A stretch of DNA of 64,000 nucleotides, from the NCBI GenBank assembly GCA_016708435.1, contig JADJFV010000033.1, positions 1 to 64,000 on the forward strand. Direction: 5' to 3'. The stretch comes from Leptospiraceae bacterium. Its GTDB lineage: Bacteria; Spirochaetota; Leptospiria; Leptospirales; Leptospiraceae. Under the pieces are notes generated by a model. It was not told the DNA's origin, did no database searches, and worked only from the letters and a program-made list of their open reading frames with translations. Below are positions 36,092 to 45,025 of this stretch, piece after piece. How positions within the stretch are numbered: position 1 is the first letter of the stretch; each line of letters starts with the position of its first letter. Position numbers and translations under genes: made by a program.

Positions 36092-37378
36092 ATGACCACA
36101 GAAAAACATATTTCCATCGGGACGAATCCTGACACATTAAAACCATATAACATTATGCTTGTTGACGATGCAGCGATAGATAGAAGTTTACTCAGAAGGT
36201 TCCTGCAATCTGAGAAATTTGATATTTTACATGAATCTGAAACCGGCGATGATTTATTGTATCATCTAGCGCATACTAGTCATATGCCTGATTTAGTTTG
36301 TGTTGATTTACATTTACCCGGAAAGAATGGAGTAGAAGTAATTAAAGAGATTAATCAGTTATACCCGACACTAAAAATTTTAGTAGTTTCGGCTTCCGAA
36401 GATAAAGGTTTGATTCATTCCCTCTTACAATTAAAGATACATGGATTCTTAAAAAAACCATTCAACCGAAATTCAATCATCGATAAGTTTGGACAAGTGC
36501 TAGGACGAGCTGGTATTATTAATGCTTCAGACGCAACAGCTAAAACAATACGTCTTTCTGATCTTGCAATTCCTCCTCTTCCGATGGTCGCTATTAAGGT
36601 AATGAGTTTTGATACAGACAATCCGGCAGGCGGCAGCGAAGAGTTAGAAAAAATAATTAGTCCCGATCAAGCGATTACTACGGATATTATGAAGATAGCA
36701 AATTCTTCTTATTATGGAAGGTCAGGCAAGATTAATACATTGAGGGATGCGATTACCCTTTTGGGTATGAAGACAGTAAAGAATTTGGTAATGCTTAAAT
36801 CAAATAAACAATTTACCAAGAATCTTGGTGGTGAAATTTATCAAAAGCAACTTCATGAATTACCGGTATTAACCGCACTGATTGCATTTGATTTAACTAG
36901 TCCGCTTGGGTTGAAGCGAATCAGGGAAGAGGTTTTTTTAGCTGGTCTACTTCACAAAATTGGAATGACTATTTTAGCTTTGAATTTTCCAACTCGCTAT
37001 TCTGAATTATTGGAATTAGCCTCTACTGGAGTGCGAGATTTACTCTTTGTAGAAAAAGAGAATTTTAATACAGACCATATTGAAGCAGGAGCGAGGGTTT
37101 TTAAAATGTGGAATATGCCAATCTCATTGCAACAGTCTATAGCACACCAAAACTTTCAACTCAATGCAATGGAAATGATGAGTGATGTAGTCAAGCTGAC
37201 TAGACTAGCTAATATTCTGGCTTCTAAAATGCTCGGTTTTGTTATTCCTTTGTATGATGCGAACATTGAGCCAGCGATTTACGAATCATATAAATTTACG
37301 GATGAGTTAAAAAATTCGTTTCAACAAGAATATTACGATATGATTAAGGATCACCCGTTCTTTGAAATGATGGCTTAG
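36092..37378 (+). CDS. REC-HDOD response regulator
   Basis: I chose ATG 36092 (MTTEKHISIG); ATG 36086 is two codons earlier and equally possible. The protein is ~428 aa. Residues ~20-140 form a receiver (IMLVDDAAIDRS, acceptor Asp in LVCVDLHLPGKNG, Ser in VVSASE, Lys in GFLKKPF). Residues ~155-400 form an HDOD domain (IPPLPMVAIKVM, DIMKIANSSYYG, DAITLLGMKTVKNL). HDOD proteins act as non-enzymatic signal outputs and often bind c-di-GMP-related partners or control motility and stress. No cognate kinase is adjacent. It converges with the SH3 gene, ten bases between stops. Confidence 0.9.
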   Translation: MTTEKHISIGTNPDTLKPYNIMLVDDAAIDRSLLRRFLQSEKFDILHESETGDDLLYHLAHTSHMPDLVCVDLHLPGKNGVEVIKEINQLYPTLKILVVSASEDKGLIHSLLQLKIHGFLKKPFNRNSIIDKFGQVLGRAGIINASDATAKTIRLSDLAIPPLPMVAIKVMSFDTDNPAGGSEELEKIISPDQAITTDIMKIANSSYYGRSGKINTLRDAITLLGMKTVKNLVMLKSNKQFTKNLGGEIYQKQLHELPVLTALIAFDLTSPLGLKRIREEVFLAGLLHKIGMTILALNFPTRYSELLELASTGVRDLLFVEKENFNTDHIEAGARVFKMWNMPISLQQSIAHQNFQLNAMEMMSDVVKLTRLANILASKMLGFVIPLYDANIEPAIYESYKFTDELKNSFQQEYYDMIKDHPFFEMMA

Positions 37379-37388
37379 TTACGATTGA

Positions 37389-38468
37389 CTAACAAGCGTC
37401 ACCCCCACCGAGAAATACAGATTCGATTTTGTCTTTTGTGATTCGAAAGATTTCATAGATGCCTGAGTCGAATCCAATATGATGAAATAGAATAGCTGGA
37501 ACGCCTGAATTATCTAAATCTAGAATTCCCATAAAGTGAAAGCTACCGCCATAATTTCCTCTTTCTTCTGGTAGTGTTTCAAAATTGGAATGAATTAGTT
37601 TGATTTCGTTGTTTTTTAAAATCTCAGCTACAAAAGAGACTGAATGTTTTTCTGTAAATTCTTTCTTAATAGCATATCGAGCTACTAAATAAGATTTGTC
37701 TTTAGCCGTAGTAATTTGGATAATCTTTTTTTCGGAAATATTTTCTAGTTCTTTTGCCGACACTTTGTTCTTTTTAAAAACTAAACCTGCTTCCTTGAGA
37801 AGATTCGAAGTAAGGTCGGCAGATATTTTTTCTGTGAGTGAATAATTAGACTTAGACTCAGAAATGCCGAGTGTGCCTAGAAATAACTTTTCGTTGGAAG
37901 AGGTAAGTTCTTTAGAAGAAGCAGTTCCTGAGATTCCTTTGAATTCCTGACATCCGTATTTAGCAACATTCTCTGCTTTAAAACTTCCTACCTTCTTCGC
38001 ATTTTGCGATATATCGAATGTTTTCTTGCTTGAAACTGCATAATTGAGAAGATAATTGAAATCGCCCGAACCATCAAAGCCATACCATTTTCCAGAAAAA
38101 GAGGCTCCTAGAATTCTCAAAGCGCCTTTTTTTATATTATCTGAAGAGTCACCTGTTCCTACGACTCCGATGAGTTTTGCTTTTTGTATTTCTGTTATAG
38201 GGAAATAACCAATAAACTCTTCCGAGGTAAATCCAACTATGCCGCCAGATGTTTTCACTTTCTTCCATCCATAGCTAGCTGGCTCAGTTTCGTCAAGGAT
38301 AGTCACTGTATCGCCTGCTTTTAGCTTTGCGAGAACATTACCATCTACTGGTTTTTCTCTTACATTCAATACCCCTGATTGAATGAGCACATAACGAGTG
38401 TTTGTCTTAGGAAAATCTTCTGCGAAGAGATTCATTGCAAGTATTAGAATTATAAATATTATTTTCAT
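37389..38468 (-). CDS. exported SH3-domain protein
   Basis: The 359 aa protein has a signal peptide (MKIIFIILILAMNLFA). Residues ~25-90 form a bacterial SH3 domain (YVLIQSGVLNVREKP, KLKAGDTVTILDE, GWKKVKTSGGIVGFTSEEF), which usually binds peptidoglycan or wall peptides. The remaining ~270 residues are strand-rich, with a Lys/Asn composition and the end LDNSGVPAILFHHIGFDSGI. I do not recognise that part. It stands alone and is oriented away from the IS110 remnant upstream. Confidence 0.75.
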   Translation of the reverse strand: MKIIFIILILAMNLFAEDFPKTNTRYVLIQSGVLNVREKPVDGNVLAKLKAGDTVTILDETEPASYGWKKVKTSGGIVGFTSEEFIGYFPITEIQKAKLIGVVGTGDSSDNIKKGALRILGASFSGKWYGFDGSGDFNYLLNYAVSSKKTFDISQNAKKVGSFKAENVAKYGCQEFKGISGTASSKELTSSNEKLFLGTLGISESKSNYSLTEKISADLTSNLLKEAGLVFKKNKVSAKELENISEKKIIQITTAKDKSYLVARYAIKKEFTEKHSVSFVAEILKNNEIKLIHSNFETLPEERGNYGGSFHFMGILDLDNSGVPAILFHHIGFDSGIYEIFRITKDKIESVFLGGGDAC

Positions 38469-38669
38469 ACTAGAGAGATGTGGGGATACAGCAATTCAGT
38501 CAATGTTTATTTATGGGGAGTAGCAAAGTGCTTAAAAACATGAAGATTGTCATGGTGAGAATAAAACTAGTGCAACGCACTCGCTTTTTAATATGACGAA
38601 CCGATTGTCATCATATGTTAAAAAAGAGGTTTTCTTTTTAAGATAGTAAAAAAATAAACTTAACAAGAG

Positions 38670-38815
38670 AGAGGGGAGGAGAATAAACCGAGTCCGTGTC
38701 ATTGGTCAGAAAGACCGACGGGAATGCAGGTTCACCAACCCTAAATTAAAACTCTGGACAGTTCAGTAGGCTTCGAGCCTGTATGCGTGATGATAGAGTC
38801 TAATTTTTTCTCTCC
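38670..38815 (+). ncRNA. candidate IS110 bridge RNA / structured left end
   Basis: The stretch between the SH3 gene and the transposase start is strongly foldable. GGAGGAGAA near 38676 can pair with TTCTCTCC near 38808-38815. A hairpin GGTCAGAAAGACC (38704-38716) sits inside CCGT...ACGG. ACTCT (38751-38755) pairs with AGAGT (38795-38799) around AGGCTTCGAGCCT (38768-38780). In IS110-group elements the non-coding end upstream of the recombinase gene encodes a bridge RNA with two internal loops that specify target and donor; position, size and fold fit. The loops have not been matched to the flanks. Confidence 0.45.
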
Positions 38816-38896
38816 TGCTAAGCCGTTTTTGGGTAATTTCCGTTATTCAAAAGGACGAAATTTTTTACAAGAAAAATTTTAATAGAGGTGATAACG

Positions 38897-39857
38897 ATGA
38901 GATACATTGGGATTGATGTGGCAAAGGATACTTTTGACGTAGCGTTTCCTTCTTCTAATTCAAATTACAAAGTCGTTCAGTTTGTAAATAATGAAGAAGG
39001 TGTGAAAAAGTTTATCAAGAAGTTAAAACAAGATGATAGAAGTGTATTAGAGGCAACGGGCTCTTATTCAACACTGCTAACCAAAAGAATCATGGAATCT
39101 GGATTTGAGGTTTCTGTTGTTAACCCCTTACAGACAAAATATTTTTCTAAGATGACATTGAGAAGAACGAAGACAGATGCGTCAGACGCGGAGATGATTG
39201 CAGAGTATGGCTTGAAGATGTCTCCGGAGCCTGAAAAACCTACTCCAGATTACATTGACGATATGCGTCAACGTAGAGCAGTTCTAAGTCAACTTAAAGA
39301 AACTGTAGTTCGATTTAAAATCAATTACATGCAATGAAAGCGAGAGTGCGTCCTGATAAGACTTCAATTAAATTTATCGAGGAAACAATTGCGAATTTGC
39401 AAAAGCAGATTGATGAATTAGAAAAAATATGCAAGAGGTAGTAAAAGAAAAAGCAAGTAAGTCTTATGAAAGTTTAGTAAGTATTCCCGGCATAGGAAAG
39501 TTATCCGCTATTGAATTAATAGCAATCACTTCGAATTTCGAAAAACTTTACGAATTACAAGCAGTTATCCGCATACGTTGGATTATGCCCTCGTATTTCT
39601 GAATCGGGAACAAGTGTAAAGGGAAAAGTTCATTATCTAAAATGGGTATGAGTTCCACGCGGCAACTATTGTATATGTGCTCTATGGCTGCTATCAAATG
39701 TAATAAATCGTGTAAGGAAATGTTTAAAAGACTAATAGAGAATGGTAAGCATCGAATGGTTGCCTTAATGGCTGTCGCGAACAAACTAGTAAAGATTGCT
39801 TTCACAATCGTAAAAAAAGGCGAACTGTATGATGATAAAAAAGTATGTTTTTCTTGA
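38897..39857 (+). pseudogene. IS110-family transposase with several frameshifts
   Basis: ATG 38897, with TAGAGGTG upstream, opens YIGIDVAKDTFDVAF, the RuvC-like DEDD domain with Asp, Glu (LEATGSYS) and the late Asp pair (RRTKTDASDAEMIAEYG). The frame fails near 39330. Downstream pieces in other frames give YESLVSIPGIGKLSAIELIA, the helix-hairpin-helix part, and LSAYVGLCPRISESGTS. The last gives TRQLLYMCSMAAIKC followed by MVALMAVANKLVKIA, the Transposase_20 serine region, ending at 39857. At least three indels (near 39330, 39430 and 39630) make it inactive as read. Confidence 0.85.
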
Positions 39858-39874
39858 CTTTTTTATCACAGTTC

Positions 39875-39899
39875 ATTCCCGAAATCCTTAATCGGGAAT
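39875..39899. terminator. 8 bp hairpin behind the IS110 remnant
   Basis: ATTCCCGA (39875-39882) pairs with TCGGGAAT (39892-39899) around nine bases. It may mark the right end of the element or terminate its transcript. A second small hairpin, TGTTGC...GCAACA, follows near 39933-39958. Confidence 0.4.
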
Positions 39900-40014
39900 C
39901 TCAACAAAAGACCCCCGATAGAAAACGAAACTCAATGTTGCTTCTTGGGGCGCAACATAATGAGGGTGCCATGAATACCCAGGCGGCTTTACGCGAGATA
40001 TTCTCTGCGCTTTA

Positions 40015-41343
40015 CTAATACTTTAATGCAGCTCTCAGATAATTACGAGTATGCGCTCCGAAGGATTTCATTACAAGGATTAAGAATTCGTCTACTTCTT
40101 TCTTTCCGGGAGAATCTACTTTGACTTCTTCGTAACGAACATTGTAATCCATAAATTTAAAAATCTCTTCCCATCCTTCAATACTCTCGTCTAACTGACT
40201 TGCCCTTTCATTTGATTCTTTAGACAATACCTTTCGGATATAATCTTGATTAAACTCTCCATAGGACGTATCTCCACTGATGTCAGAGAAGGCGCGTAAC
40301 ATTAGATTATCTGTTTCTTTATTTTTAAAAATACTATAGAACCATTCAAATTGGTAATACTCAATAGCAATATGTCTATCAGCAACTCTTTTGATCATTC
40401 CATTCTTTGCTCCATCTAAACCAAATTTTGAAATGATATTAATCAAAAGCATTCTAGGTGCTCCGACTCCTGGAATTAATGTTGTGTGGTAAGGCTGAGT
40501 TAAATCTTGCACAAAGTGTAATCCCCATCCGGTAAATCGATAACCCCAATATGGATGACCTGTTTTGAATGCAAATCTAGCAAGAGATAAATATTGATTC
40601 ATTCGATATTCAGGAAGAGTGCGTTTAATAAATCCACCTGCTGCATATACAATTCCTGCTTCATGATAAAAGCCCATATGAAAAGGTGCTTGTGAGCCAT
40701 ACTCAAATCTTTTGTCGCCAAATGGCTGTTGGCCGAAACCATATATTTTTCCTTGCTCGGTAATGACTCCTTTGCCTGCTTCTACTTCATTGTCTTCATA
40801 CAATCCAATATCATGTCCATAGTCCGGCTCATCTGCGGCTGTAGCCAAAACAGCAAGGGGACTAACGTTTGCTTTTGGTTTTAAAGCTCTATAGGTCATG
40901 CGATTAAAAAAAGAAATATCTTTATATACACTAATTTTCTCAATTGGAAAACTTTCCGCTTTAGAAACATTTGTCCCAGGTAATTCTTGGATATAATAAG
41001 CAAGAGGTATGTTTGGATTTAATCTCATCGCCATTAAGAAATTTTTTCTTATATTTTGTTTATCGTTTGGATCAAATAGGATTGAGTCAGGTTTTGGTGG
41101 ATAATTTTGAATATTCGCACGAGCAAAATCTTCTTGCTCTTTCATTAATACTGCAAGACCTTGGCTTTCCTTTTTGAGGAAGTCTTCAAAAGACTCGACT
41201 TGCACTGGCTTAGCATCTTTTACTTCAGGCATATTGGCAAGGGCAGGGTATGTTCCAAGGGTATGGTCTGTCCAAGCAAACAATCCTGTTCCTGATAGAA
41301 ATATTAGCATAATGGAAATAGTTATCTTTCGGTTATTTTTCAT
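40015..41343 (-). CDS. secreted S1/P1-nuclease / phospholipase C-fold protein
   Basis: The 442 aa protein has a signal peptide ending GLFA, so the mature chain would begin with WTDH. An N-terminal Trp next to a His is the zinc-ligand arrangement of zinc-dependent phospholipase C and S1/P1 nucleases. The core motif GWGLHFVQDLTQPYHTTLIPG matches their H-x3-D-x2-QP-H signature, and further His/Asp (DEPDYGHDIG, RHIAIEYYQF) could complete the metal sites. It probably hydrolyses phospholipids or nucleic acids outside the cytoplasm; the sequence does not decide between them. It is monocistronic, preceded by a 300-base gap. Confidence 0.75.
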   Translation of the reverse strand: MKNNRKITISIMLIFLSGTGLFAWTDHTLGTYPALANMPEVKDAKPVQVESFEDFLKKESQGLAVLMKEQEDFARANIQNYPPKPDSILFDPNDKQNIRKNFLMAMRLNPNIPLAYYIQELPGTNVSKAESFPIEKISVYKDISFFNRMTYRALKPKANVSPLAVLATAADEPDYGHDIGLYEDNEVEAGKGVITEQGKIYGFGQQPFGDKRFEYGSQAPFHMGFYHEAGIVYAAGGFIKRTLPEYRMNQYLSLARFAFKTGHPYWGYRFTGWGLHFVQDLTQPYHTTLIPGVGAPRMLLINIISKFGLDGAKNGMIKRVADRHIAIEYYQFEWFYSIFKNKETDNLMLRAFSDISGDTSYGEFNQDYIRKVLSKESNERASQLDESIEGWEEIFKFMDYNVRYEEVKVDSPGKKEVDEFLILVMKSFGAHTRNYLRAALKY

Positions 41344-41525
41344 TTTTTATTGTGTTCTCCTACATTTTACTTGTTATTGCAATTCCAAAAAAATGCGTCA
41401 ATGAAGTTTAGCAGTGTGTAAAAAAAATTAAATAGACATTTCATTTATACTTAGGATAAAAGTAAAACAGCATTGTCCACAGTATAAAAAAGAGTTGATT
41501 CGAGTTCACAAAGAACTACTGTTCA

Positions 41526-41562
41526 ATTCTATTCTGTGAAATTGGCTTTTATAGAATAGAAT
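41526..41562. repeat. 10 bp inverted repeat in the 41.34-41.66 kb gap
   Basis: ATTCTATTCT (41526-41535) and AGAATAGAAT (41553-41562) are exact reverse complements with 17 bases between. The rest of the 312-base gap between the divergent genes is A+T-rich with no coding frame. It may hold an operator for the REC-HATPase gene, but nothing proves this. Confidence 0.4.
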
Positions 41563-41655
41563 CAATTTGGATACACTCAAAAAGTTGTTTCTATTATGGA
41601 AAAAGTTATGAAGATGGTAATAGCTGCCTCAATACATATATAGATTTTTTTTAAA

Positions 41656-42891
41656 ATGAAAATGAATAAATTACTCATAGTCGATGATGATGCAATCATG
41701 ATAGAAGTTCTAAAGGGAACTCTCGCAAAGCAATATGACATTGTAACTACAACTACATCTAAAGGTGCTTTGGATTTATTCTTATCGGATCCAACACTCG
41801 TTGTGATTTTGGATTTGAATATGCCGGAAAAATCCGGAAAGGAAATAATGCTTGAAATATTTGCCGCTGGATATAAGCCCATCGTCATTATCCTCACCGG
41901 TGAAACAGATATAAAGACTGTTGTAGAATTATTTAAAATTGGTGTGCATGATTATATTGTTAAGCCTTTCAATTCTTTAGAGTTAACGAACCGAGTAGAT
42001 AAAGCATTTGAGATAGCTGAGCTTAGAATCATCAATGAAAACATTCAAAAGGAAAGAGAAGTTAGAATAGAGCATCAACTCAATTGGAATCTATTCAAAG
42101 AAAATCTAATTAAGAAAGATATTGATAAAACCGATAGCGGGCTAATGGCAAATATTAACAGCAGCTTGATACAAGGTGCAGGTCTTGGAACTCTAGCTCC
42201 ACTAGTTCAGTTAATTCAAAATTCTTCTAAGCAAGAAGGCAATCACTATATTGTAGAAAAAGAATTAATGGATATGCTTTTTGAGAATACACAATTTTCA
42301 AATAAGCTAATTTTTATAATTGGTGACATTGACTATGTGATTAATAATGATTTACCAAAAGAGGCAATGACTATTTCGCAACTCTATACGCTGATTGAAA
42401 AGATAGTTGGAAATATGTCTGAATATCAGCAGGTAAGAAAAAATACAATTCGACTGGCGAACAATACGTTTGCGGGCAATACAAAAAAAATAAAAATCAA
42501 TGAAGAATATTTTAAAAAGGCACTAGAAGAGTTATTATTCAATGCGCTTAAGTTTTCAGAGTCTGAAAGCAAAATTTACATTCTATTTGAAATTGCGAAA
42601 GATGCTTTTCATATTTCTATTTTGAACACTCCAGAAAGAGATACCAAGGTGCAAAATGGAATTCCCCGCGAATACCAAAATATTATCTTCGAGCCATTCT
42701 TTCGTATTTCTCGTCTTGTATATGAAAAGTATCCTACCCTTGATTTTGGATTGGGACTTTGCTATGTCGAAAAAATTATTCGTAACCACAAAGGTAATAT
42801 TCGAACTGTAAACTTGAAAAACTCACTTGAAAATACAGGGCGTGTTTTGATTGATTTTAATATTGAACTCCCATTTAACGTAGATTGTTAA
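41656..42891 (+). CDS. REC-HATPase protein without evident phosphoacceptor histidine
   Basis: The 411 aa protein has a receiver (KLLIVDDDAIMIEVLKGTL, acceptor Asp53 in VVILDLNMPEKSG, Thr in IILTGE, Lys in DYIVKPF). A helical linker follows (residues ~130-180). Residues ~190-240 stand where the H-box should be: LIQGAGLGTLAPLVQLIQ contains no His. An ATPase domain ends the protein: KALEELLFNALKFSESESK (N box), IIFEPFFRI and FGLGLCYVEKIIRNHKG. It may control another kinase or work as a nucleotide-binding output of a receiver. The four-gene unit 42964-45711 starts 72 bases downstream on the same strand. Confidence 0.8.
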   Translation: MKMNKLLIVDDDAIMIEVLKGTLAKQYDIVTTTTSKGALDLFLSDPTLVVILDLNMPEKSGKEIMLEIFAAGYKPIVIILTGETDIKTVVELFKIGVHDYIVKPFNSLELTNRVDKAFEIAELRIINENIQKEREVRIEHQLNWNLFKENLIKKDIDKTDSGLMANINSSLIQGAGLGTLAPLVQLIQNSSKQEGNHYIVEKELMDMLFENTQFSNKLIFIIGDIDYVINNDLPKEAMTISQLYTLIEKIVGNMSEYQQVRKNTIRLANNTFAGNTKKIKINEEYFKKALEELLFNALKFSESESKIYILFEIAKDAFHISILNTPERDTKVQNGIPREYQNIIFEPFFRISRLVYEKYPTLDFGLGLCYVEKIIRNHKGNIRTVNLKNSLENTGRVLIDFNIELPFNVDC

Positions 42892-42963
42892 TTTTTCTAA
42901 AAAAATCGCACATAAAGCTCATTTCTTTACCTAGTGTTATTAACTAGAGTAAGGAGAAAAATT

Positions 42964-43242
42964 ATGCATTCAATCCTAGCAAGCTTAGACGAGTCGCTAA
43001 TAGCAATACTTAAGGAAGAGGGAATAGACATTGGTTTGATTTTACGTTTTGGGCTATTGCATTCCACTAGAGAAGATTTTCTCTATTTTCACTCGGAAAA
43101 TAAAAAAAATATTCGTTTATTTTTAGAGAGTAGTTACTTTGTCCTATTAAATTCTATTTGCCGTCAGAATCATACTTACTTAAATGAATATGCAGGTGAA
43201 TTGATAATGGAAAAATTTTTAGAGATAATTTGGCATGAATAA
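42964..43242 (+). CDS. small hypothetical protein, first gene of a four-gene unit
   Basis: I chose ATG 42964 (MHSILASLDESL) because AAGGAGAAAAA lies just before it; the longer TTG frame would swallow that site. The product is 92 aa, helical and acidic, with LIAILKEEGIDIGLILRFGL and no membrane segment. No family is recognised. It overlaps the next gene by eight bases, so translational coupling is likely. Confidence 0.6.
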   Translation: MHSILASLDESLIAILKEEGIDIGLILRFGLLHSTREDFLYFHSENKKNIRLFLESSYFVLLNSICRQNHTYLNEYAGELIMEKFLEIIWHE

Positions 43243-44218
43243 AGATAGTGATTATATACCAATTGACTCAATTTTAGAAATTCAGCACAGCCTCAAGATG
43301 GATATGCTAAATAAGAGATATATAGACAAAGACGGCAATCGCTTTGTTGTTCGGTTTGGTAAAGAAAGTCGAAAACTAGAAATCCTCCGCGTTAAGACAA
43401 AATCAAATCTCGGAGAGGATCTAACTCACCATGTCTCAAAACAATTCGGTGAAGAAGAGGAAGGGCGAGACTATGAGAAAGACTCCGAAGAAGCTACCCG
43501 AAAAGCCAGAGATCAAATCCGAGAAGCAGATAGGGCAGAACTACACCAACAGTTTACTCACAGTGATGCTCATGAGGATATTTTTGGAGACATTGACTTA
43601 AATATTGAGAACGTTGTTCCTGTTACTAAGAAGGCATATGAAAATTCCCTTGCCAATCCCGTTTCTCTAGCAGATGAGCGCAGATATATATTTGATCTTC
43701 TTAAATGCATCGAGAAAAATAAGGATCGAATCATATCGACTTTGCTCAATGTTCAGAATTCTCGTGTTTTTGATATTACAGGAGATCCCTCTGAAAATAA
43801 GAATGTTATCTCAAATTTTAATCGTGATTTTGAATCTGAGATTTTTCGAATTATTGAAGGCTTTCAAAATCGTTTCAAAGAAATTACTGCTTTCCCAAAA
43901 GCAACTCATCATTATTCCATGAATTATACTGTAATTCAAAAAGATTTTCTGACTTCTTTAGAGTCAGACAAGCATAGGTTAGATTATATTCTTCGATGGG
44001 AAATGCAAGAGCCTTGTCTAATCTTAATAAAAAAGTTTGCCAAAATGGTAACAAATGTTTTAACTGTTCTAAATGCAAAAAGCGAAGAACAAGTAAAATC
44101 TTTAAGCTATCAGCAGCAAACTTTATTCAAGGATTCTAAGTCGGCAGCTGTTTATTGTCTGAATGATTTGGACTTCCTTAAAAGAAGTATCGAAAATTGG
44201 AAAGAATCTGCCGTATAA
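43235..44218 (+). CDS. hypothetical protein, second gene of the unit
   Basis: The 327 aa protein has two parts. Residues ~1-60 contain a strand-rich segment (RYIDKDGNRFVVRFGKESRK). Residues ~75-115 are highly charged and probably coiled or unordered (EEEEGRDYEKDSEEATRKAR). The rest is helical (RRYIFDLLKCIEKNKDRII and so on) with no membrane segment. No domain is recognised. It overlaps the previous gene and lies nine bases before the next, so the products may form a complex. Confidence 0.6.
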   Translation: MNKDSDYIPIDSILEIQHSLKMDMLNKRYIDKDGNRFVVRFGKESRKLEILRVKTKSNLGEDLTHHVSKQFGEEEEGRDYEKDSEEATRKARDQIREADRAELHQQFTHSDAHEDIFGDIDLNIENVVPVTKKAYENSLANPVSLADERRYIFDLLKCIEKNKDRIISTLLNVQNSRVFDITGDPSENKNVISNFNRDFESEIFRIIEGFQNRFKEITAFPKATHHYSMNYTVIQKDFLTSLESDKHRLDYILRWEMQEPCLILIKKFAKMVTNVLTVLNAKSEEQVKSLSYQQQTLFKDSKSAAVYCLNDLDFLKRSIENWKESAV

Positions 44219-44227
44219 TATAATACT

Positions 44228-45025
44228 ATGCCTGAGTTATCAAATAAAGAAATCGAAGCCCTATTGCTCAAAGTAAGAAATGAATATCGGACTTATGCTC
44301 AAGAGAATCCGAATATTTTCAAGCTGACTCCATTTGAGGAGAGATATACACAAGTGCTCAGATCGCGCGGAAGTTTAGAACTTTTCTTTAAAGATGAGTT
44401 ATTATTCCTAGAGCAGCTAAAGGCTAAGCATAAAGAAATAAAAGCTAGAAAAGAAGCAAGTCAGAGTCCTACTCTAAACAAAATTATTGAAGAGAACGAA
44501 ACACGTATTCTAAAATACAATAAAATCGATTTTCATCCTATGGCCAAAAATGAATTGAAGTATTTCTTTGGAGCCATATCAAACTTTGTAGAGACAGACT
44601 TACAACTCCTGTATCAAATCTTTCGCGGAACAGCCGAGATCAACAGCATTCACGATTCCATCATTCAACTTGAAAGAATTGGCTTGAATCGCAAAGGGCA
44701 ATTTCCATTTAGAATCTCAGAGCATGTTAAAATTCTCTCTGGAATTGGCGTCAATCAAGGAAAGATAGAACAAGACAATCAGGCAATTATGAAAGAAGGC
44801 TGTCTTGCACTCAAACATATTTCTATGTATCTAGAAGACGCGGCTAAGAATAAAAAAATTAACATGAAGTTAATATTCAAATTTAATGAAAAAGATTATC
44901 CAGATCTATTTAAAAAATACAATGGAATCAGTTTTGATACTGGCGCGGAAATGATTATTGTAAATTGCGCAAACATAATCACTGATTTTAGAATGGATTC
45001 AATTGTGGGACTAAAAGCAAAATGA
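44228..45025 (+). CDS. hypothetical protein, third gene of the unit
   Basis: The 265 aa soluble protein has a helical first part (SNKEIEALLLKVRNEYRTYA), with the charged segment QLKAKHKEIKARKEASQSPT that is likely coiled coil. A second part has NELKYFFGAISNFVETDLQL and ends in strands (NMKLIFKFNEKDYPDLFK, MIIVNCANIITDFRMDS). No family is recognised. The stop overlaps the start of the glycosyltransferase gene by four bases (ATGA), pointing to a function linked to that enzyme or simply to shared expression. Confidence 0.6.
   Translation: MPELSNKEIEALLLKVRNEYRTYAQENPNIFKLTPFEERYTQVLRSRGSLELFFKDELLFLEQLKAKHKEIKARKEASQSPTLNKIIEENETRILKYNKIDFHPMAKNELKYFFGAISNFVETDLQLLYQIFRGTAEINSIHDSIIQLERIGLNRKGQFPFRISEHVKILSGIGVNQGKIEQDNQAIMKEGCLALKHISMYLEDAAKNKKINMKLIFKFNEKDYPDLFKKYNGISFDTGAEMIIVNCANIITDFRMDSIVGLKAK

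Larger units (their letters stand above)
38640..39860 (+). mobile_element. IS110-family insertion sequence, degenerate
   Basis: The element comprises the structured non-coding left part and the broken transposase gene. IS110 elements lack terminal inverted repeats and make no obvious target duplications, so its ends cannot be fixed by eye; the given ends are approximate. It sits between two convergently unrelated, intact genes. Confidence 0.6.

Noticed and set aside
40015..41343. Calling the S1/P1-fold protein a proven phospholipase C toxin
   Set aside because: The motifs fit both nucleases and phospholipases; nothing in the sequence decides the substrate.
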